From: Glutinoglossum americanum | Lineage: Eukaryota; Ascomycota; Geoglossomycetes; Geoglossales; Geoglossaceae | Length of the DNA: 64,000 nucleotides | NCBI GenBank assembly: GCA_020080175.1 | Contig: JAGHQL010000094.1 | Coordinates: 1 to 64,000, forward strand | Reading direction: 5' to 3' | Shown here: positions 1 through 11,610 of the stretch, in pieces | Layout of the letters: each line of letters begins with the position of its first letter | Numbering within the stretch: the first letter of the stretch is position 1 | Notes under the pieces: model-generated | Seen by the model: only the letters and a program-made list of their open reading frames with translations | What the model was told of the DNA's origin: nothing | The model's database searches: none | Made by a program: the position numbers and the translations under genes

Positions 1-1
1 C

Positions 2-349
2 TCCACCAACACCCTAACCCACGAAATCCTCACCCTCCTCTCCTCCCACAACACAACCCTCCCCCCAGCAGCCTCCACAGCCCTCTCCCAGATCTGCAAC
101 ACGCACGCCCTGCGCACGCAGGGGATAGCGCGCGGACGAGACGTCTCCCGCGACGCGCTCAGGGAGAAGGAGCGAAAGATTGGGGAGCTGAGGAGGAGGG
201 TGGAGGAGTTGGAGGCGGAGAGGGAGAGAGATAAGGTTGTTATTGGGAGTTTGAGGAGGGAGAGGAGTCTTAGGGTTGGGAAGGGGGAGGAAAGCGTGGG
301 GGCTAAGGGAGAGGAGTGGTTGGAGGGGGAGGTGTGGAAAGATGGGTGA
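2..349 (+). CDS. C-terminal end of a coiled-coil protein (partial)
   Basis: Only the last 115 residues and the TGA stop lie in the window; the gene begins to the left. The frame reads from a STNTLTHEILTLLSS segment into a strongly charged stretch (EKERKIGELRRRVEELEAE) with heptad-like spacing of leucine, isoleucine and valine, so a coiled coil near the C terminus is likely. The tail is rich in Glu, Lys, Gly and Arg. The family is not recognised and no catalytic motif is visible. The next gene is convergent and about 0.76 kb away. The open frame and its codon bias support a real gene; the intron structure upstream is unknown. Confidence 0.6.
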   Translation, partial: STNTLTHEILTLLSSHNTTLPPAASTALSQICNTHALRTQGIARGRDVSRDALREKERKIGELRRRVEELEAERERDKVVIGSLRRERSLRVGKGEESVGAKGEEWLEGEVWKDG

Positions 350-1113
350 GAATAAATGATAGTAAGGAGTTTGCTGGTAGGTTGGCCTTGGTTTTGGTGT
401 CGTTTTTCTAGACGACAGGCGGCATCTGTATTTATGTCGGAGCCTTTCAGCAACGGTGACGCATTCTCTGAGCAATTTCCCTTTTCTGGGCGGGTGCCTA
501 TTACCTAGCGACATAGCCAGCTCAGCTCATCATTTTCTCAGGAGTAAAGGTTTATACTGAACAGCAGTGATATTTGTATTTGTTTCACGAATACGAGAAC
601 CCTACCTTTAAGTAAAGGAGAGATGATATACTTTGCCCTTATCAATACAATACTAGCTTAGAAACCCCATTCCCCTGTGCATCAGGTGCCACAAAACGGA
701 AACGCCGAGAAACACGGTACCCCTCCACCAAGAGAGTGTAATAAAGAGTGATAAGAGACTGCACACGCAGGCAGAGTAAGTAACATGTAGTATACGGTGT
801 TCTCTTTTTTTTTTTTTTTTGCCTTTTTAGCTGTAGCCGCCGCGGAGCAACGATTGCGGAGTATGTCCGTAAATATTTTGAGATAGGAGAAAGCTGATAT
901 GATAGGCCGGTAGTCCTGTTTTTGGGATTATTAGCGAATTTTCCGGCTTTTACAAGACCCAACCTATAGGTAAAGGAGCCACCTGCTGTCCATAGGCGGT
1001 GAACCCGGCGCAGCGGGTGTTTTCCTCTCACAGGTTCAGGGCTTAATGGTGTTGAAAGGTTAACTACGTGCCTATAACAGCGGTAGTAGGGGGCGTACCT
1101 ATTCGCGGAACGC
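350..1113. other. Intergenic, two convergent 3' ends
   Basis: This stretch separates two convergent genes and should hold both 3' UTRs. A run of 16 T lies at 805-820. Open frames here have no recognisable protein features. I see nothing else. Confidence 0.5.
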
Positions 1114-1929
1114 TCACGGCTTCTCATCGACATATTTAGTGTCCTTCTTCCCCTCTGGAGGCAACGGAACCTCCTTGTCCTTGGTATTCCAATCATTCAA
1201 ATATCCCACGCCGGCCTGTCTCATATCTTTGAGTCAGTCTCCTTTTCTCTTCCCAACGCAACACTATCACAAGACCGAGGAATTGGGGATGAGAAAGGAA
1301 GGACTCACGCTCAAGTAAGTAGCGAAAGTCAGCCACCCGAAATAGGGTACCAGCGCCCAACCCGCGACTCGATCAACTTTGCCCCAAATATAGGTCAGGT
1401 ACCCGACGACCCCCCAGAGAACGGCGATGTCAACGGTGGCTTCGATAGGCCGTTTGAGGACAAAGAAGAGCGGCATCCAGGCCAGGTTGAGGCCAAGCTG
1501 GACTGTGTAGAGGGTTGCGCCTTGCTAGGAAACACGCGTATTCTATTAGAAATTTTGTCTAGTGGGGGGACGGAAGCAGACTTACCCTAGTTAGATCCCG
1601 TATGTTTGGATCCCATGAGTCCTCTCCGGTCGTCCAAGCGCGGTATGCTGCAAAACCCATCAATCCGTATAGCAAAGTCCATGCGGGACCAAACACCCAC
1701 GGTGGAGGGCGGAAGGGGGGTTGCTTCAGGGCGAGGTATGTGTTTTGTGTCTTTGTTGCTATATAGAAGCGTCAGATGGAAAAGTGCACACACTTAAAGG
1801 AGGTGGAGAGTGGGATATACGGCGAACGCTGAAGCCAACGGCTGTCCCGAGCGTGACGGGAAGGAGGATCGAGGAGGCGGGATTGGAGAAAACGAGGGAG
1901 GGAAGAGTTATGGAAGGGAAATAAGACAT
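1114..1929 (-). CDS. TSPO/MBR family (translocator protein, TspO-like)
   Basis: Four exons (1821-1929, 1586-1758, 1309-1524, 1114-1215) join in phase to 199 residues, close to the usual size for fungal TSPO proteins. TSPO/MBR proteins are five-helix membrane proteins that bind porphyrins and sterols; in fungi the exact role is unsettled. The sequence shows the family signatures: an N-terminal ITLPSLVFSNPASSILLP segment, the PPPWVFGPAWTLLYGLMG motif in exon 2, LYTVQLGLNLAWMPLFF in exon 3, and the fifth helix WALVPYFGWLTFATYLS. The C terminus is a short hydrophilic tail with many Lys and Glu. The start at 1929 gives the family-like N terminus MSYFPSITLPS. Family identity is firm; ligand and location are inferred. 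Confidence 0.9.
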
Positions 1930-3473
1930 CCTTTCGTTCTGTTTTGCTGTTATGTTTGTCTTCACTTTACTGAATGATATCGTCGGCGGATGGGAGGATC
2001 TAGAAATAAACGGGTTTCTGTTAGCTGGTACTCTCTTACGTCATCGATATTGCTGTCTCCGCTGCGTTCCAATTAACGCGATTTAGATTTCGTTCGAGTG
2101 AATGTGCAAGTGAATAATATCAGTGAATGGAGCGGACTTGCCAGCAAAGTCTGCCTAGTATCTGCTTCCTGAAGCTTTGAAGTCTTCTCGTTGTCCTCTT
2201 GCGCAGCTCCCTACGAAGCAGAGAGGTGGCAGATCGATGCGGGCAGACGAAGTGGTGCAGTCCGTTCTACTCTCTCCTCCTCTCGTCCTTGCGAGCTCTT
2301 TGTCGGTATTGCCTTATTCGCTTTATCGCTGCGATTGCTCCACGTTGTGGTGAAGTATCGTGGGTGCAGGCCCGTGAGGTGCGGGGAATCGAAGACAGGA
2401 AGTAGGAGGTACCGGGGGGTCTTGTACTATCTAATCTTCCTCTGGCATCTAACCGAAACCCGAACGAAACACGAGAGCACGGGACACGGAGCTTTGTGTG
2501 CATCGAATCTTCAAACAAGCGCCCCCGATCGACCGCCCGAAGCGACCTCCCGCCAAACTCGCCAGCCCCAAACTCCCACTCTCTCTGCATCTTCAACTTC
2601 AATCTCGCTCGACGCTCCTTCGATTCCTGTCTGTCATCAAAAAATACAAGCAACAGGCTCATCGAAGAAGCGATCGCATTGTTAAGTTAACGACACATCT
2701 TACTTGTTGGTCTTCTCCCCTCCCCCTAGTTCCATGATCAACTCTATCTTCCCTACTTTTCCTTCCCTGTGTTCCTACCTATTCTTCGAATCTCACCTAC
2801 CCATCACTTCTTCTGCATTCCTGCACCTTCTTTGTTGCGAAAGCTTCTCTGCACCTCAACCCGTCTTGCGCGGCTGGCAGCCTTTAAACAGCTCACTGCT
2901 CAATTCTGACCCTTTTCTCTCCGTTGTGAAACCAATAACCTTCGCCCCCACATCTCCCCAAACTCCTGCTGTTCCAGTCGCTCCACCGATTCTTTTTGTG
3001 TCCACAGAGACTTACACGATGTTCTCGAGACATTACAGTCCAATCCTCGATACAGCTCGGCGATTTCGTTCATTACTCGCACCAACGGTGGCTCGGCATT
3101 TCCATCCCATATCTCTGTTATAACGACAAACCGGACGGTGTCGATCAATTACGTCTAGCCGATCTTTACTAGTCAGGGAGGTCAACATTACCTAGCTTCC
3201 GCACGATCGTCATCATCCTACACAGAATCTGGCAGCGTTGTTAAACCAATCATTTGGTTCAAGTTGCCTGCGCCAGCTTGATGTTTAGATCTTGACTCCT
3301 TTTTGCTCATTATTACGTGTGGGCTTTATAATATAGCTACCACAGCTACCACAGCTATCTGGGTTAGACGGCTTGACGTTCCGATTCAATTCTACATTAC
3401 AAACTTGTTATCTAGTACGCCTGGCCTATATCCCCATTAGGGAAGTTGCAAGCTGAACAACATATAGGACAAG
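1930..3473. promoter_or_regulatory. Divergent promoter region between TSPO-like and ARS2 genes
   Basis: About 1.5 kb between two divergently transcribed genes. The ARS2-proximal half (roughly 2480-3130) is pyrimidine-rich on the plus strand, as is common in long fungal leader regions, and it may be transcribed as 5' UTR, perhaps with UTR introns. Small open frames here look like chance. No conserved motif was identified with confidence. Confidence 0.4.
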
Positions 3474-6400
3474 ATGGACTCCTATCCAGCGTATCGTCGG
3501 TCACCTGTAGAACCGCGGTCGCCACAGGAAGCCCCTCGTTGGGCTGGCCGCCCAGAATCCCCAAGGGCTGGTGGTAATCGCCCAGTCGATGACTTTTACC
3601 GGAGGAGATCTCCTGGTAAGCTTCAGATTGGGGACTTCTCCCCCAGAGATCCCTCACATCCTGCACCGCCTACCTTCACCGATCAAAACTCTCTTTCAGG
3701 TCAAATTTTTCTTGAACCCTTCGTTTTATATCATAATCTCCGCCACGAGAGCTCGATTGGGGCGTCCCATTCCCACCGAACTCAAGTTCGAGATTTATAT
3801 TCTTTCCTCACTCCTCCCCTCCCCACAGAGGCTACAGTGGCTCCGTTTCCTCATGTCGTTTTCCATATGAGATCCAATAGAAGTCATCCTTTATCTGGAT
3901 CAGTGTCTCACTGCGATGTGCTAGGCCCTATGGATCGCCGTCCTCGCCCGCGAAACCGTTCTCGGTCTCCTCCGCCTATTGATCGCTATCAGCCAGATGC
4001 ACGCATCCCTCGGGATGATTATTATGCCGGCGCTCGAGATCGAGACGACCGTCGTCGGGCTTCTCCTCCTCCACCCGCTAACATCGATCGCTATGTCCCT
4101 GGGCAGGATCCCTCCAAGCCTGCTCTCGTCAACCCCGTCCCCGATCCAAGCAGATTGGAGTATCAAGTTGGCTTCTCCTATTTCGCCGAATGGTGGCGTC
4201 GCAACGAAGCCGTTAAGCAAGACCGCGAACGCGCCCGCAATGGAGGCCGTCGTCCTTCCGACCGAGTCAAAGGAGATCGCGAGGTTCGTGAGGAACGTGA
4301 GAAGGAGAAAGCCGAAATTCAAGCTGCATATGACTCCTATAAGGAGGAACTGCAGATGAAGATGGCGCGCAGCTTTGTCCAAACCCATAAAGGAGATGAA
4401 TGGTTCGTTGAACGCTACATCCCTGAGATGAGGAATGGTGTGCGTTTGCGGTTGTCTGAATTTAGGCGCGGTATTTGGTCGCAATGGGCGAAGGATCTAG
4501 AATCCGGAGTATTCGACGAGTTCTCCTTAGAAGGGATCCACAAGAGCGAGAGTAATGGGGCTGGAGGTGTAGTGGAGAAAGAGGAAGGGGAGATGAGTGC
4601 TGCTGCAGAAGTGTTGGCAGTAGGGGACCTTGTGCCTGGGCGGGGTGGTGATATCAGAGATGAGAGTGTATTCCAGCCCACATTACTAATCAAAACCATC
4701 GCTCCGACCGTCAACCGTGGAAAACTTGAGGAGTTTTGCAAGGAGCACCTTGGAGAGCATGAGGGGGGCTTCAAATGGCTGAGTTTGAGCGATCCGAATC
4801 CCAGCAAACGCTTTCACCGCATCGGTTGGGTCATGTTGTATCCCGGCTCCGAGCCCGCCGTAAGCGCTCAGAGAGGGGATGGTAGGGACGATGATGGTGA
4901 AGATGGGGAGGACCGTGAAGATCCTGTTATTCCCATACGATCTGACCTAGAGGGAGGCGGAGCGAGTGTAACGGCAAGCAAAGCACTCGAGGCAATAAAT
5001 GGGAAGACTGTTCATGATGAAGCCCGTGGGGACTTTACGATCCATGTCGGCGTTCATGCTCCGCCGAGGGAGATCAAGAAAAAAGCGCTCTGGGACCTCT
5101 TCTCTGCACCTGAAAGGATAGAAAAGGATCTCCAGTTGGCTACGAGACTCGTTACGAAGTTTGAGGAAGAGCTTGGCTCTGAGTATAACGGCCTAGATAA
5201 AATACTTGATACAGTCGATAGCCTAAAGGACAAGGGTTGGCTGCAGGCCCCCGCTACAGGCCCTGTTGGTGTGAAAGCTAGGCGGAAGAGTAAGGGCGTA
5301 CTGGGGCTGGAAGGGGATATCGATATGGATGAGGGCGAAGAAGGGGCGGTTGATGAAGAAGAAGAAGAAGAGGGCGCATATGACGAAGAAATTGACGATG
5401 AGGAGTTACTAATCAAGAAAAAGAAACTAGATCTCCTGGTCGAATATCTACGCCGAGTGTTTAGTTTCTGCTTTTTTTGCGTTTTCGAGAGCGACTCTGT
5501 GCACGAACTAACACGAAAATGCCCCGGAGGGCATTTACGTAGGCCGAGAGGGTCCTTAAGCACTGCGGCGAAGGCAGCTGCTCGCGCGAGTGCCATGGGA
5601 GAGCTATTTCCATCTAAGAGGAGGGGAAGTCAGGATGGTTCTGAAGAGGCTTCGTCTACTCCGGACCAGAAGTCATTCCCGAGGAACGGATTTTCCAAGA
5701 GTGAACAACAACTGCAGCGTGCTTTCAATTGGGTCAGGACTTTCGAGGACAAGATCATGCAACTCCTTGAACCCGAAAATGTTGACGTTCGAAAGCTAGG
5801 GGGTAAACCCGTCGAGGAAGGGATTAATGAAGAATTAACCAAGCATGTGAAGCAGGAGGATGAGAATAAATGGAGATGCAAGGTCCCAGAGTGCACAAAG
5901 CTTTTCAAGGCAGAAAATTTCTGGAAGAAGCACGTCGAGAAGCGGCACCCTGAGTGGCTTGATGCTCTCAAGCGTGACGTAAGCTCACCCACATCCAGCT
6001 GTCCTTCTCTTCCGTCAACTAATTATTGTCGACCCTTTAGTTCCAGCTAGTAAACACATACGTCATGGATCCATCCCACATCGCTCCCTCTCGCACAGAT
6101 GCCAATAGTAATGGTCATTTTCCGATCAACAATAATCATTTTCCTGCTGGAACGCCTCGTGGTTTTAACCTCGCTAATATGCCGCTGAGCTTTGCTGCTC
6201 CGCTTCCTGGAGGCGTATTCCAACCGCCGCCAGGCTTTCCCCCATTTTTTGCGACTCACGCTGTCCCACCTCCTGGGAACTGGGGAGGTCCCGGGGCGGA
6301 CTTTGCAACCATAGATGATCGGAATCAGGCAGGCCCCATACGCCGGCGTAATAATGGTACTAGAGACCTCCAACGTGGCCCATACGACCGCCGTCCCACA

Positions 6401-6613
6401 AGAGATATTCGGTGGGCTCCTCCGACCGGGAGGTTCAGCCCTCCTCGGACTGGAGGAGATCCTAGGCGTACTGGCGGAGTCGGTGGCAAGTGGGGTGATG
6501 GTGCTGGCGGAGCTGCCGTTGGGCCAAGAGAAGCTGTACAAGGCAGGAGTCTCAAAAGCTACGAGGACTTGGACGCTGTTGGTGGCGGCGGGGGCGGAGA
6601 ACTAAACTACTGA
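3474..6613 (+). CDS. ARS2: ARS2/SERRATE-type zinc-finger RNA-processing protein
   Basis: Proposed exons are 3474-3615, 3925-5978 and 6041-6613, giving 922 residues. ARS2/SERRATE proteins link the nuclear cap-binding complex to RNA processing and decay. Features in order: an Arg/Ser/Pro-rich N terminus; the SERRATE/ARS2 N-terminal domain (YFAEWWRRNE through IWSQWAKDLESG); an RRM-like region (LLIKTIAPTVNRGKLEEFCK to HRIGWVMLYP); a FCFFCVFESDSVHEL zinc-like patch followed by KCPGGHLRRP; a C2H2 finger (WRCKVPECTKLF, HVEKRH); and a Gly/Pro/Arg-rich tail. The second intron (5979-6040) restores the typical LKRDFQLVNTYVMDP join. The first intron is uncertain, because its 309 nt are themselves in frame without stops. 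Confidence in the family is high. Confidence 0.9.
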
Positions 6614-7280
6614 AGGTGGAAGACAATAGGAAACAGGGAGAAGCCAGGGATCTTGTTATAAAGACAACCATACCGCTTGTAGATGGGAAAGGTGTGGCTC
6701 GGTGGAATTGTTTCGTCAGGATTTTATTCGTCACTTTGGCGTCACTCTATTGGTCCTTCATCCAATTTAGTGGGCGGAAGGTTTGATTTCACTGATCCTT
6801 TTTCACTAGGTTGCCTCTGCATTTGATTCCGTTTTTCGGAGATGACCTTTCATTTACACATTCTATTTTCTGTTCTTCAATACCCAAGCTCGATCCTCCT
6901 TGGGCAAGCCATTGCTTGCTTGAATCCAGGAGATGGGCGTATCCAAAAGGCTCTTTTTTCCTGCACAAGCCCCTCCCCTCTCTTCCCGTTGGTGGCCATC
7001 CTGTCCTTACTCGAATAACCTAACAAATAAAACGGTCAGTGTTGTCGTGAGTGGAAGCGGCTCCTTTTCTCCAGGTGTCTCTCTTGGGTTTCAAAGTTTG
7101 ATTCTTTTCCTGTCCGCGGTCGGCGAAGAATGGCTCTCGGCATCGGATGGCTGCTCTGACATAGATTGTAACTTACTCTGAAACCGGCCAAAATTGAATC
7201 AATAAAAGGGGTTTAACAAGGAATTTATAAGGGAGGCGTAAGATGTGAAGATGTTTTTTTTCCTTTAAAATACATTGCAT
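6614..7280. other. Intergenic, convergent 3' ends
   Basis: Holds the 3' ends of the ARS2 homologue and of TRM5. No coding, RNA or repeat signal seen beyond a short T run near 7255. Confidence 0.45.
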
Positions 7281-9021
7281 TTACTCAGTACCGCCATCCA
7301 CCTCCCGAAAAGCCACCTCCTCAGATAACCTAAAACTCACACAAAACATCCTCTTCAACGGCGCCACATCCCTCACATCCCAGACTTCCGTCTCCTCATC
7401 ATCAGGACTGATCGCACAGTCCAACAACCTCCCAATCTCTCCGCAGATCCCCTCCGCCGCTACTCTATCATCATCCGACTTCGTCCAGAAGGTGTGGATG
7501 TGGATCATAGGGAGTTTTCGGGTCGAGGAAGGGTCGGAGAAGAGGTGCTTGTGCGAGGCGTAGAGGCCTACGAAGTGAGGGAGGAAGGAGAGGGAGCTGG
7601 CGGGGAGGTTGAGGACGTAGTGTGAGAAGGTTAGGGGGAGGGGGATCGTAGTTGGGGGAAGGGCTGGGGTAGAAGTGGAGTGGGAGGACCGTTTAGGTTT
7701 TGCGGGGAGGGTTACGGTTGAAGATTCCGGGTTGGTAGCGGTGGAGAGGAGGTAGGTCGCTGAGTTTGGGATGAAGGTTTTGGCGTCTTCGTTGGAGGGG
7801 TGGACGAATTGGGTTACCTGCACGTAGTTAGGGTTTTGGCAGTTTCTTCTTTGCTCACTGCGCCCGGCGGGATATATATATATGGCCCAAGCCGCAAGCA
7901 CAGGATAGGCGCCCCCCCCGACATACCTTATTCCTCACGACCGCATCCCTCAAGCTCCCAAAACTATCCGGGTTCAAATCGTTCGCCCAGACGAAAACAC
8001 CCTTCCTCCCCGCCGGCACCGCAAACGGCCCCACACCGGCCATGACATCACAGACCGCCTCTCCAGGTCTAAACTTATTTACCAGCCGGTTATGCTCGGT
8101 GTTTAAGCGGCTATTCCAGTAGACTTTGCTGTAGTCGAAGTGGAAAACGCAGTCCGCTTCCCTCATCACGACGTTGAGGTCGGGGGAGCCGGCGAGGAGC
8201 TCGTAGGTGAACGTGCGGAAGGTTGATGTCGTGCCGACGTCGGAGGTTTTGTTTATTACGGTGCGGACGGGGGGATTTTTGTCTAGGAGGATGGTCGCGA
8301 GGAGGTGTTTGTAGGGAAGGTAGGGGGCTCGGAGGTTTAGGTGGGCTGGGGACGCGAAGGGGGTTAGTGATATTTCTGGTTGGGAGGGGGGAGGGGAGTG
8401 GGTGTACCTATGTGACCCACTAGAGTGAATCCCACGGGTATCTCGTCTTGGTCTTCTTCAGGGAGTATGGAGGTCATGATATCATCTGTAATTTTTCATA
8501 ACCCCCCCTCTTTCGTCAGCGAGATATGTGCTAGGGAAAAAAAGGATACCAACGCTCTCAGCAAGTGAATCAACATACTTACGGTAAGTCCAATAGTCGT
8601 AATCTAACCGCAAGGTATACGGAATAACCCCAACCTCCTCTACTCTGACCAATTCCTTCAACGTCGAGCTCCAAGTCTCTCGATCTGCCCCCTCCAGAAA
8701 GATCAATCAGCATTCCCTTCATCCACATATCCCCCTCCCCTTCTCTCCACCTCTAGAACCTAAGGTTTGCGCACCATCAACCTTGACCTCTGGTCTCAAA
8801 AGCAAACACCTCTTTCCTTCCCCGGCAAGCCCCGGATCAGGGTCCACGCGCACGCTCGAGATCCGTTCGAGCTTCAGCAGGTCCCAGGATAGCTCGGTGC
8901 GGCATTTGGTGATGTGTCGGTTGTCGAAGATTCGTGCGGCGGAGAGGGGGATCTCTTTGGTGAAGAAGGAGCGGTCGAGTATGCGCATGGCGCGGTTTAT
9001 GGGGGGTCGGAAGAGGGACAT
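7281..9021 (-). CDS. TRM5: tRNA (guanine37-N1)-methyltransferase Trm5
   Basis: Five exons (8760-9021, 8583-8684, 8408-8485, 7927-8345, 7281-7817) join in phase to 465 residues, a normal Trm5 length. Trm5 methylates G37 next to the anticodon using S-adenosylmethionine, in cytosol and mitochondria, and protects reading frame. Visible signatures are the fungal N terminus ([21 protein letters not shown]), [45 protein letters not shown], the SAM-binding [21 protein letters not shown], and the NLPA motif in the last exon. The joins recreate unbroken family blocks at every junction (for example [12 protein letters not shown] and GHIAHLNL). It lies downstream of RPB4 on the same strand. The middle of the last exon has a Ser/Thr/Pro-rich insert. 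Confidence 0.95.
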
Positions 9022-9807
9022 GGCTGGTGGGTTGGGAGGAAAGGAGGGCTATGGAGTGTTGTGAGTAATTGCGGCTCAAAGGGGCGTAAGGGGGTTCATA
9101 CGTTCATTGTGTGGTAGGATTCATAGTGTTTTTAGGTGGAGTTGAGTATTTAGTTTTGATGTTGTGGTATCTGGGAAATTTTACGCGATGGGGAAAAAAA
9201 TGGTTGTTGGCTTTGTTTGGCTATGTATGGCTTTTGTAGGCCAAGCTATTTTTTCCCGCCCTCTACTCTCTTATAAGATATATGAGAACGGTGGTGTGTG
9301 GGCATAAACAATGTTCTCAATCTGCACATACGATGTCTAGCTCTATATAAAAGCAGAGGCCGCACACCACAATATCGCAAGAGTCGCAATGGCGTCGATA
9401 TCTTCCCCAATGAGTCTTATTATTTCTCTAGAGCATGTAATATACATAAACAGATCTCCAGTGCCGTATGGTCGAGTGCCTGTATTAACTCTTCTCTCTT
9501 GGGTATCGTCTCTACATCTATCGAGCGTTCTGGAAATAGGACTGCTCGGATCGCTTTGCGGCATGCGTATTAGGGGAGGCTAAAACGTCAATGTAGATAC
9601 CCGTAAGGGAGAGAAAAAGCCTTTTAGGGTGCGTATGCAAGCCCCCCAAGTTTTGCAGTGTAAACCCCCTAGAGTCCTCCAATCCATCAGCAATGCACCA
9701 GAATTTTTCCACCAGACTCCCAGATTCCCCACCCCCCACAACAGCATACACACACCGAGTTGACGGAGGAACTTGAGGATAAGGGTAAGATTCTAGGGTC
9801 TTCTATA
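9022..9807. other. Intergenic between RPB4 3' end and TRM5 start
   Basis: About 0.8 kb that should hold the TRM5 promoter and the RPB4 3' UTR. A run of six A lies at 9194-9199. No gene or RNA recognised. Confidence 0.4.
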
Positions 9808-10406
9808 TTATTGATCGACGAAGCTCCGGAGTCTAGTGATTTCATCTAGCAGATCCTGGAGGTCCTGATCGGGGATCTTGCCCGCCAGACTAGGGATCAA
9901 GGTCTTTGCTTCTTCGGCGGTTTCACAGCAGAGCGAGCCTATGGCGTATAAGAAAGGAGACGCTATTCAGCAGGGCGTAGCTTATTACTCACCCAACTGA
10001 GAGCGCTCGAAGGACTCGAGATCGGTGAGGGTCGAGAGGAGACGCTCGACGGCCTCGATATTCTCTTTTTGCTTGAAGCGCGCAAAGACATCTAAGTAGT
10101 CCTGGGTGCTGCGGAGCATTCTAGACAGAAGAATTGTGCGTTAGCTAAGGTCATCTTTGCCCCCTCCCTCAGACACGGCGTGACATTGACACGGCACCCT
10201 ATATACCCCAACGACAGCACTTACTCTGTCTCTGGAAATTCCCTCCCACTTGTACTCCGATGATCCAGCACCGCATTGATGAGTAGCCTTGCCTCCGACA
10301 GCGTCAGTGTCGGTACGCCCTGGAATTCCCCAAGCTTAAGCTCAGTTGATGCCTCCTCGTCACCTTGCGGTTGCTCGCGCGTGCGAGATGTAGGTTGCGC
10401 AGACAT
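9808..10406 (-). CDS. RPB4: RNA polymerase II subunit Rpb4
   Basis: Three exons (10225-10406, 9993-10120, 9808-9938) give 146 residues, close to the short form seen in fission yeast and filamentous fungi. Rpb4 pairs with Rpb7 to form the stalk of RNA polymerase II, acting in initiation and in mRNA export and decay. The sequence shows the diagnostic block TLSEARLLINAVLDHR, then ETEMLRSTQDYLDVFARFKQ, SFERSQLGSLCCETAEEAK and the closing LIPSLAGKIPDQDLQDLLDE. All joins are in phase. The start at 10406 is the only ATG giving the full domain. The gene is divergent from TRS23 with a 500-bp shared upstream region. Confidence 0.95.
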
Positions 10407-10906
10407 CTTTTCGGGCGAAGAAGAACTGAGAGATGGGAGGTGAGGAGTTGGAGGTGATCGTGGAGGGTTGTTGAGGAGGCTGTGGAGGTTGTGGGTCCAA
10501 GGATGTGGGGCTTCGATAAGGCGGGAGGTGTTGAAAGAAGGTGCGGGACTTTTTTTGCGCTCTGATTTTTTGTTTTAATTTTTAATTTAAATTATTTTGT
10601 CGTGTCAAAATGTAAATCCAAATATTTAATTTTTATTTTGCCTAAGAATGAGCCGCAAATTCCCTGCAGATGCACAACACCATCGATCCTACAACTCCAC
10701 GCTCCGACGTCTCAAAATCCCCAGGGTTGGATCCCCGTCTTCTCCTCTCACCTACCGGCCCAATTCCTCCAGCTCCTCTATCCTAGGAGAAAACGCAAAA
10801 TAGAATAAATAGAACAGAATTATGTCCTGAACATCCCCTCACCAATCGCTCCCCAAAACCCTATAAACAACAGCCATGTCCGTCCCTCCCGTCGACCAGA
10901 AAGAAC
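10407..10906. promoter_or_regulatory. Divergent RPB4/TRS23 promoter
   Basis: About 500 bp between two divergent genes. A marked AT-rich tract lies at about 10564-10645, consistent with a nucleosome-poor core promoter. No specific factor site is claimed. Confidence 0.5.
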
Positions 10907-10920
10907 ATGCTCGATACTGA
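10876..10920 (+). promoter_or_regulatory. Upstream ORF overlapping the TRS23 start
   Basis: An ATG at 10876 opens a 14-codon frame that ends with TGA at 10918-10920, past the TRS23 start codon at 10907 and in another frame. If transcription starts upstream of 10876, ribosomes would have to scan past this ATG, so it could lower TRS23 translation. Effect inferred. Confidence 0.35.
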
Positions 10921-11421
10921 CAAAGCCCAAAACCCAAGGGTCGTCTTTGCCTTAATAATCATCAACAAAGCCGGCGGCCTGATCTACCAACGCGACTTCC
11001 ACGAGGGCCTCACCAAGCTCTCCGTAAACGACTACCTGATCCTCGCCGGTACCTTTCACGGGTAACGCCCTACCCCGAAGAGAAAGATACTCCTGCTCAC
11101 ATCGCTTACCCCTACAGCATTCATGCCATAACAGCCCGGCTGATGCCCCGGCCCCTCGCCCCGCCCCCCCCTCAAAAACCCACCGGCATTGAGGTTCTCG
11201 AATCCGATGCCTTCCGCCTTCAATGCTTCCAGACGCTCACGGGGACAAAATTTCTGCTGTTCACGGAGCCACACCAGACGAATGCGGATGTGGTGCTCAG
11301 GAGGGTGTATGAACTGTATGCGGACTATGTGATGAAGAATCCGTTTTATCAGAGCGAGATGCCGATTAGATGCGAGGCGTTCGATAGGCATTTAGGGAGT
11401 TATGTCAAGTCGAGGCAGTGA
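10907..11421 (+). CDS. TRS23: TRAPP complex subunit Trs23 (TRAPPC4)
   Basis: Two exons (10907-11061, 11118-11421) give 152 residues. Trs23 is a core longin-fold subunit of TRAPP, the Rab (Ypt1) exchange factor that tethers vesicles at the Golgi. Visible family blocks are [37 protein letters not shown] across the splice junction, [29 protein letters not shown] and [20 protein letters not shown]. The start at 10907 places the first beta strand 13 residues in; an earlier ATG at 10876 is out of frame. It converges with eIF3d, with only 189 bp between the stop codons. Confidence 0.92.
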
Positions 11422-11610
11422 GGAGGGGTGGCTGAGGCATTTTGGGGAGGTTTTAGATGTTATACATACATGGAGTTCGGGATTTGATATCTGTCTATCG
11501 CGTGCGAAGGGACCATTTTCTATTGCTCTAGGTGATGAACTCCCGTTATCAGATGGTTATTACACATTTTTGATATCGACCGTGGCCAAAATAGAGAAAC
11601 CCTCGTTTGC

